Source: an uncultured Treponema sp. (lineage in GTDB: Bacteria; Spirochaetota; Spirochaetia; Treponematales; Treponemataceae). From it: DNA of 17,852 bases. The DNA is taken from contig CALBGU010000270.1 of NCBI GenBank assembly GCA_937893155.1, forward strand, positions 1 through 17,852, written 5' to 3'. Of the stretch, positions 1 to 7,469 are shown one piece after another. Position 1 is the first letter of the stretch. The number at the start of each line of letters is the position of its first letter. The translations under genes and the position numbers were made by a program. Under the pieces are notes generated by a model. That model saw only the letters and a list, made by a program, of their open reading frames with translations. It had not been told where the DNA came from and did no database searches.

Positions 1-2
1 AC

Positions 3-860
3 TATACAGTTCGCGGACATTTCTGCGATTTGGTTTTGAATGGCGAATACAAAGGGCTTTATTGGCTAGGAGAAGCGATAAAACCAGATGAAAACAGGGT
101 TAATATAAATGACGGCTCAAAAACAATGAGCGATGAGGAAGATAAGGATTATCTCATCGAAATGGACGTGTATTATGATGAAATTGTAAAATTCAAGTCA
201 TCTATTCGCTCTATGCCGTATATGATAAAGAACGATGATTATATGATAGACGATGCAGGAACTCTTACAACAGGAGGACAGGCTCGGCTATCACGGCTTC
301 AAGAGAAAATCACAGCACTTGAAGAAAAATTATACCCTGATTTCACAGAAGGAATGAATACAAATAGCTGTTCTGCACCTGATGAAACATATAAAGATGT
401 TATCGATATTGAATCGTGGGCAAAATTTTATCTTGTGAACGAGCTTATGTCTAACGGAGAACTAGGACACCCAAAAAGCTGTTACTTCACATTCGACAGT
501 GCAAACAATATTTTTAAGGCGGGACCTGTGTGGGATTTTGACTGGGCTTCACTTTCTCAAAGTTCATCTTGCACTCTGCAAAACACGATTTATTATAATG
601 CGCTTTTCAAATCTCCGTCATTTAAGAAGAAAGTAAGAGAAGTGTTCTCTCTCTATTCAAGTTCTATAAATGTTGCTAGCAGAATAGAAGAAATGAGAGA
701 AGAAATTGCGCTTTCGGCTGAATATGACACAAAGATTTGGGGCGAACACAATGACCCCTCTGGCATAAAGAGAACAGATTTCAATGCGTATGTTGATTTC
801 TTAAAAGACACATTGCAAAAGAAACTTGTTATAGTAACATCTTTTGTCAATTCTCTATGA
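3..860 (+). CDS. CotH kinase family protein (5' partial)
   Basis: The frame is open to the left edge, so the gene is 5' truncated by the window; the TTG at 30 is internal and should not be taken as the start. The readable part begins with a CotH-type strand (FCDLVLNGEYKGLYWLGE, near 21-74) and has the family's C-terminal core, including ELGHPKS and PVWDFDW (about 525-545), which in CotH proteins contributes the kinase-like active site. CotH proteins are atypical protein kinases that phosphorylate Ser residues (B. subtilis CotH acts on spore coat proteins); related domains occur in many secreted bacterial proteins. A signal peptide, if any, lies off the window, so location is unknown. The gene is AT-rich with A/T-ending codons, unlike alr or the arg genes. 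It converges on the rpn gene at 885 with 24 bp between. Family call is firm; substrate is unknown. Confidence 0.85.
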   Translation, partial: YTVRGHFCDLVLNGEYKGLYWLGEAIKPDENRVNINDGSKTMSDEEDKDYLIEMDVYYDEIVKFKSSIRSMPYMIKNDDYMIDDAGTLTTGGQARLSRLQEKITALEEKLYPDFTEGMNTNSCSAPDETYKDVIDIESWAKFYLVNELMSNGELGHPKSCYFTFDSANNIFKAGPVWDFDWASLSQSSSCTLQNTIYYNALFKSPSFKKKVREVFSLYSSSINVASRIEEMREEIALSAEYDTKIWGEHNDPSGIKRTDFNAYVDFLKDTLQKKLVIVTSFVNSL

Positions 861-884
861 ATAGCGTAACATAATCACTTGTCG

Positions 885-1676
885 CTAGAGTAATTGCAAA
901 ACTTCCTCAAGCGGCAAGCCGACTCCCTGCGCCACCTGCTCTGCGGGCAATCCCATGCGCAAGAAGTTCATAGCATTGCTAATAGCATTTTCGTGAGCAC
1001 CTTGAGCTATACCCTGCCGCGTTGCATACTCAATAGCCGAGATTCTATCCATTTCTGCGCTTTCAAAGGCAAATTTTCTTTCCCATTCTTGCTGACTGCT
1101 GCTAATTGTATTTAATAACGCTGTTGCCATTGTGTAATCCTCCTTGAGTTTGTCTATTTTTCCGAGTTCTTTCAATGTTGCTTCACTTCCGCCAGATTTT
1201 ACCATCATTGCCCAAAACTCTAGCTCTGATACTGATTTACTCATCTTCAATTTTGGCAATTCAATAAAATGTATCTGCAATAAATTCGATAGCAACGTAA
1301 AAGTTTTATCGTCCCTTAATGAATAGCTATGATAAAACTCGTCATCTTTTGTCGCGGTGAAATCCATAAACATAATTTGGTGTACTCTTGGCATTTGCAT
1401 ATAGCTCATTCCCTTTTTGACAGAGTTTTTTGCAAGAGAAGCCGCATAGAACACACTTCGTGCAATCTGGTCGTCGTGCTGCCTTGTGCCTTGCATTTCC
1501 ACGTCAATTTCACTGCCGTCATCGAGAACGCAGTGTATATCGAGTCTCGGAAACTTGCCTAGTACAAAATCAGGCAGAATATCAGGATTTAACACCGTTG
1601 CTTCTTTTACTTCTTGCCCGATAATCGAAGACAACATTCGCGCTCGGCAACCAATGTCAGAAAAAATATCGGGCAA
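885..1676 (-). CDS. Rpn-family PD-(D/E)XK nuclease / transposase-like protein
   Basis: About 263 aa from a TTG start. The N-terminal half holds a PD-(D/E)XK-type core: LDIHC followed by an ELQ-like strand (DVEMQ) in the order usual for the Rpn/PDDEXK_2 group (recombination-promoting nucleases, often labelled putative transposases). The C-terminal tail has the family's typical Gly/Ala-rich linker (GIAQGAHENA) and a closing helix pair (MGLPAEQVAQGVGLPLEEV). The start is doubtful: the family's first conserved segment (D-hydrophobic-AFK.IF) seems to be encoded upstream of the TTG, where the frame reads RRHIAFLPDIFSD and continues open into the 3' end of alr, but no ATG, GTG or TTG is seen in that overlap. 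There is no clear ribosome site. It probably depends on read-through from alr, or has lost its original start. Function in this cell is unknown. Confidence 0.75.
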   Translation of the reverse strand: MPDIFSDIGCRARMLSSIIGQEVKEATVLNPDILPDFVLGKFPRLDIHCVLDDGSEIDVEMQGTRQHDDQIARSVFYAASLAKNSVKKGMSYMQMPRVHQIMFMDFTATKDDEFYHSYSLRDDKTFTLLSNLLQIHFIELPKLKMSKSVSELEFWAMMVKSGGSEATLKELGKIDKLKEDYTMATALLNTISSSQQEWERKFAFESAEMDRISAIEYATRQGIAQGAHENAISNAMNFLRMGLPAEQVAQGVGLPLEEVLQLL

Positions 1677-1698
1677 AAAAGCGATATGCCGCCGCTGT

Positions 1699-2844
1699 TT
1701 AGATGAAAACGCGCGGAACTCGCTTCGTGATGGCGCTGGTAATTTCGTATGAAATCGTGCCCGTCTTGTCGGCGATGTCTTGTGCGCTTTGCAATGCGCC
1801 GCTTGCTGTGCTGCCGAAAATCACCGCCGTGTCGTAGAGCCGAACGCCGCTGTTTGTGCCGAGGTCAATCATACACTGGTCCATACAAATGCGCCCGCGC
1901 ACCGGATACGCCTTGCCGTTCACCGCGACCGTAAAATCGCCGTCTTTGGCAAATCTGCGAAAAAGCCCGTCCGCGTAGCCAATCGGCAACACCCCGATGT
2001 CCGTGTCCTTTTCCGCCGTCCATGTGTGCCCATACGAAATGCTCATTCCCGCACTAAAATGCCGAATCGCGACAATGCGCGTTTCAAGGCTCATCACTGG
2101 CTCAAGATGCACGCTAGTCCCCTTTCGCAAAAGATACGCCTCCGTGATGTCGCCGGGATAATAGCCATACGCGATGATTCCCGGGCGCACCATATCAAAA
2201 CGCGCCTCCTCTTTGTCTAACAGCGCGCCCGAACTCGACGAATGAACAATGCCCGGGTCAATGCCCGCGCGCCGCACCGCATTCACCGCGTCATTGAACG
2301 CCGCAATCTGCTGATTCGTGTACGCCCTGTCTTCCTCGCTCGTGCTGTCAGCAGCGGCAAAATGCGTACACATTCCGCCCAGCGTCAAATGCGCAGAATG
2401 GGCTATGCGCTCGGCAATCTGCGCCGCTTCTGTGCTCAAACAGCCGATTCTGCCCATTCCCGTATCCACCGCCAGATGAACGCACAGACGCACCCCGTTT
2501 CGCTCGGCGGCTTTTTCCAGCTCGCGAATATACGGCTCGCTGAACACCAGCGGCGTTAAGCGGTTTTGAATAAGCGAATCCATTTCTTCGACAATACACA
2601 GGCTCAACAGCAAAATCGGCTTATCAATCCCCGCGCGGCGAAGCTCCTCGCCCTCGCTCACGCACGCGACTGCCAAAAAATCAGCCCCGCACTCCACCGC
2701 CGCCTTTGCGCACTCCACCGCGCCGTGACCATACGCATCGGCTTTGACCGACACGCACATTTTTCTATTGCCAATCACCGAACGAATTGCTTTTAGGTTG
2801 TTTCTCAAAATGTCAAGATGTATAATTGCTCTCGTAGCTCTCAT
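1699..2844 (-). CDS. alr: Alanine racemase
   Basis: PLP-dependent enzyme of 381 aa converting L-alanine to D-alanine for peptidoglycan. The start is placed at the ATG at 2844 (MRATRAIIHLDILRNNL), where family similarity begins; the frame is open 37 codons further upstream but that part does not look like Alr. The PLP lysine is K34 in SVKADAYGHG and the second catalytic residue is Y271 in ISYGHTW; GRICMDQCMIDL is the C-terminal domain signature. Length is normal for the family and the C-terminus (YEITSAITKRVPRVFI) is complete. It is divergent from the lipoprotein gene at 2944. No Shine-Dalgarno sequence precedes the start; an A/T-rich stretch with TATAGT or TATTAT (minus strand, about 2862-2875) could hold the promoter. 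Confidence 0.95.
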   Translation of the reverse strand: MRATRAIIHLDILRNNLKAIRSVIGNRKMCVSVKADAYGHGAVECAKAAVECGADFLAVACVSEGEELRRAGIDKPILLLSLCIVEEMDSLIQNRLTPLVFSEPYIRELEKAAERNGVRLCVHLAVDTGMGRIGCLSTEAAQIAERIAHSAHLTLGGMCTHFAAADSTSEEDRAYTNQQIAAFNDAVNAVRRAGIDPGIVHSSSSGALLDKEEARFDMVRPGIIAYGYYPGDITEAYLLRKGTSVHLEPVMSLETRIVAIRHFSAGMSISYGHTWTAEKDTDIGVLPIGYADGLFRRFAKDGDFTVAVNGKAYPVRGRICMDQCMIDLGTNSGVRLYDTAVIFGSTASGALQSAQDIADKTGTISYEITSAITKRVPRVFI

Positions 2845-2890
2845 AATTTTGATTTTCGGAAAATAATAACTATATTTTAGCAATGCTCTT

Positions 2891-2919
2891 ATTACATTTT
2901 TTTGCACACGCTTTATAAT
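2891..2919 (+). promoter_or_regulatory. Candidate sigma70-type promoter of the lipoprotein gene
   Basis: ATTACA (2891-2896), 17-bp spacer, TATAAT (2914-2919). The -10 is perfect and the -35 matches four of six. Predicted transcription start is near 2926, which coincides with an in-frame ATG at 2926; a second in-frame ATG at 2944 has a GAGG ribosome site. Confidence 0.6.
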
Positions 2920-2943
2920 ACGTTTATGATTCGTGAGGTTTTT

Positions 2944-3909
2944 ATGTTTTTTCAATCAGTATCAAAAATCGCCCTTTTTTCGATTGCCGCAGTGTTTGCT
3001 TTTTCGTGCGCCACACAGCCGCAGCCGCAGCCAGAGGCTGTTTCTCAGACAGAGACTGACGCACACACACCGCCAGCACCCGAGCCTGAGCACTCCCCTG
3101 CCGAAAAGAGCGCGGCACAGCGTTATATCGAGCGCATTGAGGGCGTTACGCTTTCGGTTGCAAAAAGCCCCAAAGAAACAGAGGCGCAAAAGCCGTTTCT
3201 CCAGCCGTATATTATTCGCGCTGAAAAAAACGGCGAGCCTCTTGCCCACTTTCAGATTTCCGCGTATTTTTTGGGCTCTGAAACACCGCTCGAAACCGAC
3301 GAAAACGGAGAAGCGCGCTATCTGCCGCCTGTGCCGAGCCGCGCAATGCTTAACATCGTCAGCTTTTTTCCGAGCGCAATCGAAGGCGATATGAAAAAGG
3401 ATTTTGATTTGTTCATTGAATGTACCCAGCGCAGCGTTCGCGCTCCTTACGCCGTCCACACCGATAAACTCGCAAAAGGCGGCGTAATACTCGTTTTGGA
3501 CACCGATAAAAACGGATTCGATGAAAACCTGCCCTCAGGCTCGCTCATTCAAGCCGCATTGCGCCAAAAAGGATTTACCAACATTGGAAACGGTCCAGAT
3601 TTTTCAGACGCCGTTCTTTCGGGCGACCGCGAAAAAATCTACGCGAGCGCACAGAGCTTCCTCGGCAAAAACTACACGGGATTTCTCCTGTACGGCACAA
3701 TCCGCCAAAATGCCGCCGAGACGGACGAAAACGGCTATTCAGTCAGCGTGAGCGCGCACATTTTCTGCATCGATATGAAAGACGGCGCCCCCATTACCGC
3801 GCTCGAGTTCTCCACGTCGGGCACGGGCAAAACACACGCGCAAGCCCTCAAAACCGCCCGCGAAGCCGTCGCCAAAGAAATCGCCCTCGCTCTTTACTAC
3901 AATCTGTAA
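2944..3909 (+). CDS. Putative lipoprotein of unknown function
   Basis: 321 aa from the ATG at 2944, chosen because GAGG (2935-2938) lies 5 nt upstream and because it gives a compact signal peptide (MFFQSVSKIALF...) ending in the lipobox-like FAFSC with the lipidated Cys at residue 22. A start at 2926 would add six residues (MIREVF). After the Cys comes a Pro/Gln/Glu-rich linker (about 23-60), then a region resembling a beta-sandwich of the kind seen in carboxypeptidase-regulatory-like domains (PYIIRAEKNGEPLAHFQISAYF...DENGEARYLPP), then a possible alpha/beta domain (GGVILVLDTDKNGF...) ending in a long helix (AQALKTAREAVAKEIALALYYNL), vaguely like FlgT/LPP20-type proteins. I do not recognise the family. 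Likely anchored in an envelope membrane. Divergent from alr. Confidence 0.75.
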   Translation: MFFQSVSKIALFSIAAVFAFSCATQPQPQPEAVSQTETDAHTPPAPEPEHSPAEKSAAQRYIERIEGVTLSVAKSPKETEAQKPFLQPYIIRAEKNGEPLAHFQISAYFLGSETPLETDENGEARYLPPVPSRAMLNIVSFFPSAIEGDMKKDFDLFIECTQRSVRAPYAVHTDKLAKGGVILVLDTDKNGFDENLPSGSLIQAALRQKGFTNIGNGPDFSDAVLSGDREKIYASAQSFLGKNYTGFLLYGTIRQNAAETDENGYSVSVSAHIFCIDMKDGAPITALEFSTSGTGKTHAQALKTAREAVAKEIALALYYNL

Positions 3910-3910
3910 T

Positions 3911-4034
3911 CTTTCGTGCTGGCAAGACGGCTCAAAACAAAATGCGGCGGGCTTTTATGCTGGCATAACGACTCAAAACAATGTGTGTCCAACCTTTTAT
4001 GCTGGCATAACGAGCAAAAAACACCCCTTCGCCA
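3911..4034. repeat. ~42-bp imperfect tandem repeat, 3 copies
   Basis: Copies begin at 3911, 3952 and 3994 (steps of 41 and 42 bp). The second and third share CTTTTATGCTGGCATAACGA; the first is diverged (CTTTCGTGCTGGCAAGACGG). The core TTATGC-TG-GCATAA (3955-3968 and 3997-4010) is a perfect 14-bp palindrome with a 2-nt centre. The third copy runs into the left arm of the 4018-4075 hairpin. Lies between the lipoprotein and thrC genes. Confidence 0.8.
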
Positions 4035-4075
4035 CTTACAAAGCAGGCTGAGCCTGTTGAATAAAGGGGTGTTTT
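4018..4075. terminator. Long hairpin, possible bidirectional terminator
   Basis: A perfect 12-bp stem: AAAACACCCCTT (4018-4029) pairs with AAGGGGTGTTTT (4064-4075). The 34-nt loop holds a second small hairpin, CAGGC-TGA-GCCTG (4044-4056). On the minus strand the stem is followed by a T run, on the plus strand by only four T of the stem itself. It ends transcription of the lipoprotein gene at best weakly, and its right arm lies inside the spacer of the proposed thrC promoter. Confidence 0.55.
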
Positions 4076-4085
4076 GATGTATAGT
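4057..4085 (+). promoter_or_regulatory. Candidate promoter of thrC
   Basis: TTGAAT (4057-4062), 17-bp spacer, TATAGT (4080-4085). Predicted transcription start is near 4092, giving a leader of roughly 28 nt before the ATG at 4120. The right arm of the 4018-4075 hairpin falls in the spacer. Confidence 0.55.
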
Positions 4086-4119
4086 ATCACTAACCCTATA
4101 ACTCTTGAGAGAACCAGAG

Positions 4120-5532
4120 ATGATTTACACAGATACACGCGATAAAAGCGTACAGACAGATTTTAGAACTGCCGTTATGAACGGAATGAACAGCAAGACA
4201 GGCGGCTTGTATATTCCGACTTCTTATCCCAAGATTTCCTCTTCATACCTTTCAAACTCAACTGACCCGTCATTCCGAGAGCTTGCGTTTGAAATGGCAA
4301 AGCCGTATGTTGCAGGCGAAATCAGCGAAGATGCTTTGATGGGAATTATTCAGGACGCATATCCCTTCCCTGCCAAAGTCGTGCCGCTTGACCAAGTAAC
4401 GTATGTGCTTGAGTTGTTCCACGGTCCGACGTGCGCATTCAAGGATTTCGGTGCGCGTTTTATGGCTCGCGTGATGTCGTATTTCAACCGTGGCGAAAAC
4501 GGCAAATTGCATATTCTTGTTGCCACCTCTGGCGACACGGGAAGCGCGGTCGGAAGTGCATTCCACAACGTTGAGGGGCTTGATGTTACGATTTTGTATC
4601 CTGAGGGAAAAATCTCGCCGCTTCAGGAAAAGCAGCTTTCTACGTTCACGGGCAATGTGCGCGCTCTCAAGGTCAAAGGCACGTTCGACGACTGCCAGAA
4701 GCTCGTAAAAACCGCATTCACCGACGCAGAGCTTCGCAAAAAGTTCCGTCTTTCATCTGCAAACTCAATCAATATTTCGCGCCTTTTGCCGCAGAGTTTC
4801 TATTATATGTATTCCGCGCTCGTTGCAAAAAACCGCAGCCGCAACGATAATCACATTGAAAACCCGAGTATCATCGCGGTTGTGCCGTCTGGCAATTTCG
4901 GAAATCTTACGAGTGGGCTTATTGCTCGCGAAATGGGTGCGCCGATTGCTGGCTTTGTTGCCGCGACGAACGACAATCACACGATTCCCGATTGGATTGC
5001 GACAGGCGAATACAAGCCGCGTGCTTCGGTGCAGACGTATTCCAACGCGATGGACGTGGGCGCACCGAGCAACTATGAGCGTATTCAGTCGATGTACACG
5101 CTTGACCAAGTGCGCACGCTGTTTGCTTCGTATTGGACAGACAACGCAGGCACGCTCAAGGCGATTGACGACTGCCACACGACGACAGGCTACACGATTG
5201 ACCCGCACGGCGCAGTGGCGTGGAAAGCGTGGAACGACATCAGAAGCGGCGCAATGAAAGATTTGGTCGAGGGCAAAAAAGGCGATTATACAAAGCCTGG
5301 GCTTACGCCGAATATTCCGTCTTGGGCAAACAGCATTATCGAGCAGAAAGCGGTCGGCATTGTGCTTGAAACAGCGCACCCTGCAAAGTTCGGAGCGACG
5401 GTCAGCAAGGCAATCGGCTCTAATCCTGTTATTCCAGACAGATTGGAAAAAGTGATGCTTTTGCCAGAGCACGCCATTCCAATGAACGCAAATTATGACG
5501 AGTTCAAAGCGTTCTTGATGGAAACTCTGTAA
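4120..5532 (+). CDS. thrC: Threonine synthase
   Basis: PLP enzyme turning O-phospho-L-homoserine into L-threonine, the last step of threonine synthesis in the cytoplasm. 470 aa from the ATG at 4120. The N-terminus (MIYTDTRDKSV, TGGLYIP) matches the long bacterial threonine synthase type, and the PLP lysine is K108 in HGPTCAFKDFGARF. The phosphate-binding loop is seen as ATSGDTGSAV, and VVPSGNFGNL is a further family motif. The length fits the bacterial/yeast-like class rather than the short plant/archaeal one. A TTG at 4105 in the same frame is possible but less likely. Only a weak ribosome site (GAGAG, about 4107-4111) precedes the ATG. No thrA or thrB is visible nearby. Confidence 0.95.
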   Translation: MIYTDTRDKSVQTDFRTAVMNGMNSKTGGLYIPTSYPKISSSYLSNSTDPSFRELAFEMAKPYVAGEISEDALMGIIQDAYPFPAKVVPLDQVTYVLELFHGPTCAFKDFGARFMARVMSYFNRGENGKLHILVATSGDTGSAVGSAFHNVEGLDVTILYPEGKISPLQEKQLSTFTGNVRALKVKGTFDDCQKLVKTAFTDAELRKKFRLSSANSINISRLLPQSFYYMYSALVAKNRSRNDNHIENPSIIAVVPSGNFGNLTSGLIAREMGAPIAGFVAATNDNHTIPDWIATGEYKPRASVQTYSNAMDVGAPSNYERIQSMYTLDQVRTLFASYWTDNAGTLKAIDDCHTTTGYTIDPHGAVAWKAWNDIRSGAMKDLVEGKKGDYTKPGLTPNIPSWANSIIEQKAVGIVLETAHPAKFGATVSKAIGSNPVIPDRLEKVMLLPEHAIPMNANYDEFKAFLMETL

Positions 5533-5534
5533 CA

Positions 5535-5572
5535 CACCCAAAGGGTGATTTGTAAAAAGGGTGATTTTCACC
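5535..5572. other. Two small hairpins after thrC
   Basis: CACCC-AAA-GGGTG (5535-5547) starts two bases after the thrC stop and GGTGA-TTT-TCACC (5560-5572) follows. The word GGGTGATTT occurs twice here. Neither has a T run. They precede the true terminator at 5587. Confidence 0.5.
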
Positions 5573-5586
5573 AAAGGCATTTTATC

Positions 5587-5623
5587 AAAAGACTGATTCT
5601 TTTAACAGGGTCAGTCTTTTTTT
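5587..5623 (+). terminator. Rho-independent terminator after thrC
   Basis: Stem AAAAGACTGA (5587-5596) with TCAGTCTTTT (5611-5620), loop TTCTTTTAACAGGG (14 nt), then more T. The A tract on the other side means it could also work on the minus strand. The loop is identical to that of the terminator at 6603-6643. Confidence 0.8.
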
Positions 5624-5624
5624 G

Positions 5625-5653
5625 TTGATATTATAATAAAATAAGGCTATAAT
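5625..5653 (+). promoter_or_regulatory. Strong sigma70-type promoter of the second rpn gene
   Basis: TTGATA (5625-5630), exactly 17 bp, TATAAT (5648-5653). The -10 ends 12 nt before the ATG at 5666, so the leader should be about 6 nt and contains no Shine-Dalgarno sequence. Confidence 0.75.
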
Positions 5654-5665
5654 GTAATTGCAAAG

Positions 5666-6580
5666 ATGGGAACGCAAGACGTAACTGAAAAGATTTTGGA
5701 AGCATACGATGATGTTTTTGCCGACATTGTAAATGCACTGCTTTTCAGAGGAAAACAAATCATAAATCCTGCTGATTTAACAGACGCACAAAACGTATCT
5801 ACTTATAAACTTGATGATTCTATCAAATGGCAAGAGCGAGATGTGTCAAAGTATTGGCAAAAAAATAAAATGAAGATTAGTTGTTTCGGCTTTGAAAATC
5901 AAACAAAAGTTGATTACGCAATGCCGATTAGAACAATGAATTACGACGCTGCTGAATACTATAAGCAAATCGGAACTACAGAGCCGTATTATCCAGTAAT
6001 TACATTAGTACTTTATTTTGGCACGAAACAAAAATGGACTAAAAAGAAGTCTCTTTTTGATTTATTTGAAGATTCTGTATCAAAAGAGCTTTTGCCGTAC
6101 ATCAATGATTACAAGCTGAATATATTTGATTTGGCTTGGCTGACAGATGAAGAGATTTCGTATTTCAAGAGTGATTTCAAGTTAGTTGTGGAATACTTGA
6201 GAGCGGAAAGAACAGGCAATGTTGAAGATTGGGACGAGCAAAAGGTTGAGCATATTCACGAGCTGATAAATCTTTTGCGGTCAATTTCAGATAATGAAAT
6301 TCTGAAACGAACTGAAATTGAAGATTTCATTATCCAAACACAACAGAAAACAGGAGGTGTAAAAATGAGCGGACTCTTTCAAACATACTGGAACAAAGGA
6401 CACGACGAAGGTATCGCGTTAGGTGTACAGCAAGGCATTTCTCAGGGACGCACAGAGGGAATTAACTCAATGACAGCCTTGATGTCTAGCCTTTATGCAC
6501 AAGGTCGCGACGAGGACGTAAAGAGAGCATTCACCGACAGCGCATATTTACAAGAGCTTTTAGCAAACTACAAAGGCTAA
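5666..6580 (+). CDS. Rpn-family nuclease / transposase-like protein
   Basis: 304 aa. The N-terminal part (YDDVFADIVNALLFRG, SKYW, FGFENQTKVDYAMPIRTMNYDAAEYYKQ, YYPVITLVLYFG) is the conserved core of the Rpn/'transposase_31-like' proteins common in Firmicutes and Treponema; it differs clearly from the Rpn-type protein at 885-1676. The middle (LLPYINDYKLNIFDLAWLTDEEISYFKSDFK) is the typical helical region. The tail carries GHDEGIALGVQQGISQGRTEG, the charged Gly-rich repeat usual in this family. Members of the Rpn group are DNA endonucleases linked to RecA-independent recombination; mobility has not been shown here. The gene is distinctly AT-rich, stands between two almost identical terminators, and has its own promoter with no ribosome site, all consistent with acquisition. 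Confidence 0.85.
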   Translation: MGTQDVTEKILEAYDDVFADIVNALLFRGKQIINPADLTDAQNVSTYKLDDSIKWQERDVSKYWQKNKMKISCFGFENQTKVDYAMPIRTMNYDAAEYYKQIGTTEPYYPVITLVLYFGTKQKWTKKKSLFDLFEDSVSKELLPYINDYKLNIFDLAWLTDEEISYFKSDFKLVVEYLRAERTGNVEDWDEQKVEHIHELINLLRSISDNEILKRTEIEDFIIQTQQKTGGVKMSGLFQTYWNKGHDEGIALGVQQGISQGRTEGINSMTALMSSLYAQGRDEDVKRAFTDSAYLQELLANYKG

Positions 6581-6583
6581 AAC

Positions 6584-7393
6584 TCACAACGGTGATTTTC
6601 CAAAAACAAGACTGCTTCTTTTAACAGGGGCAGTTTTGTTTTTAGATTGCTGCGATGTTTTTAACCAAATGGCGCATTGCGTGCGAATCTGCTGTGTTTT
6701 TATGCGTGCTTCCAACTCCGCAGAAAATGCGCCCATAACCATATCGCTTACGACAAGCACATCTGCATTTTTCCAATCATTCGAGCTCAAAAGTTCCAGC
6801 GATTTTTCAAGCGCAGGGCTTGCGTCCGTTCCGCCATTAAACGATTTTCGCAAAAACTGCACCAGCACATTCAGCCCGTTTGATTTCTCAAAATGCGACA
6901 AATCCTGCACTTCAATTCCTGTTGAAAACGAAATCAAAAAACACTTTCGCTCTTCGTCTAAGCATTTTTTTGCAAGCGCAAACGTTATTGTTTTTGCCAC
7001 ACGCTCTGGCGTTCCGTTCATTGAACCGCTCGTATCCACGCAAATAATTACAGGTCCTTTTTTCTCTTTTTCTTTCACAGAAATCTCGACCGTTTCTGTT
7101 GAATGTTCTTCGCGAAAATTTTTTTGCTGATTGATATACGCATACGACAGCAATTTCTTTTCTGCAACCTTTTGCGCAAAATACAACTTTGTTCGAGGAT
7201 TTTTTGAAAGCGCAAGCTCGCTCGGCAATGCAGACGATATTCCCCCGCTTAGCCGCACACCTGAAATCTGTCCGCGATACGCATTTTTGGGGTGAAACTC
7301 TGTTTTTATTTCAACTTTATCGCGCAATTCTTTTTCAAACCGCTCTTTCTCGCCTTCCTGCCTATTAAATCCTGCAAATCCTCTTTTTGCCAT
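6584..7393 (-). CDS. ViaA-like VWA-domain protein, shortened
   Basis: 269 aa. Residues from about 55 (LPSELALSKNPRTKLYFAQKVAEKKLLSYAY) to about 245 align by eye with the C-terminal half of ViaA, the VWA partner of the MoxR-type ATPase RavA. The metal-binding MIDAS is intact: D120-T-S122-G-S124, T189 in NGGTDAS, D217 in VVSDM. ViaA is about 480 aa, so the N-terminal helical half is absent; an in-frame stop (minus strand, 7424-7426) lies just upstream. The C-terminus also ends early: the last 19 or so residues (KNKTAPVKRSSLVFGKSPL) come from the terminator element at 6603-6643 and replace the expected final strand. No MoxR/RavA gene is adjacent. It may be a working small VWA protein or a decaying remnant. 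No good ribosome site is seen. Confidence 0.75.
   Translation of the reverse strand: MAKRGFAGFNRQEGEKERFEKELRDKVEIKTEFHPKNAYRGQISGVRLSGGISSALPSELALSKNPRTKLYFAQKVAEKKLLSYAYINQQKNFREEHSTETVEISVKEKEKKGPVIICVDTSGSMNGTPERVAKTITFALAKKCLDEERKCFLISFSTGIEVQDLSHFEKSNGLNVLVQFLRKSFNGGTDASPALEKSLELLSSNDWKNADVLVVSDMVMGAFSAELEARIKTQQIRTQCAIWLKTSQQSKNKTAPVKRSSLVFGKSPL
6603..6643. terminator. Terminator after the second rpn gene, inside the 3' end of the VWA gene
   Basis: Stem AAAACAAGACTGC (6603-6615) with GCAGTTTTGTTTT (6630-6642), one wobble pair, loop TTCTTTTAACAGGG (6616-6629), then T. The loop is identical to that at 5597-5610, and both copies are preceded by GGTGATTTTC (5560 and 6591). On the minus strand this sequence encodes about residues 251-264 of the VWA protein. 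Confidence 0.75.
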
Positions 7394-7469
7394 TATCTTT
7401 AACCCGCGCCCGCCATTTTGTTGCTATTATCACTTTTTGCGCAGAGAAATGAACATATTTTTCATAAAA

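Noticed and set aside
885..1676. Part of an insertion sequence
   Set aside because: No terminal inverted repeats or target duplications are seen around the gene; the transposase label of the family does not prove mobility.
4018..4119. Riboswitch or T-box in the thrC leader
   Set aside because: The hairpin lies mostly upstream of the predicted thrC transcription start and no known T-box or riboswitch core is recognised.
4765..5580. Long open frame on the minus strand opposite thrC
   Set aside because: Composition is that of an antisense shadow (rich in Arg, His, Val), and thrC on the other strand is certain.
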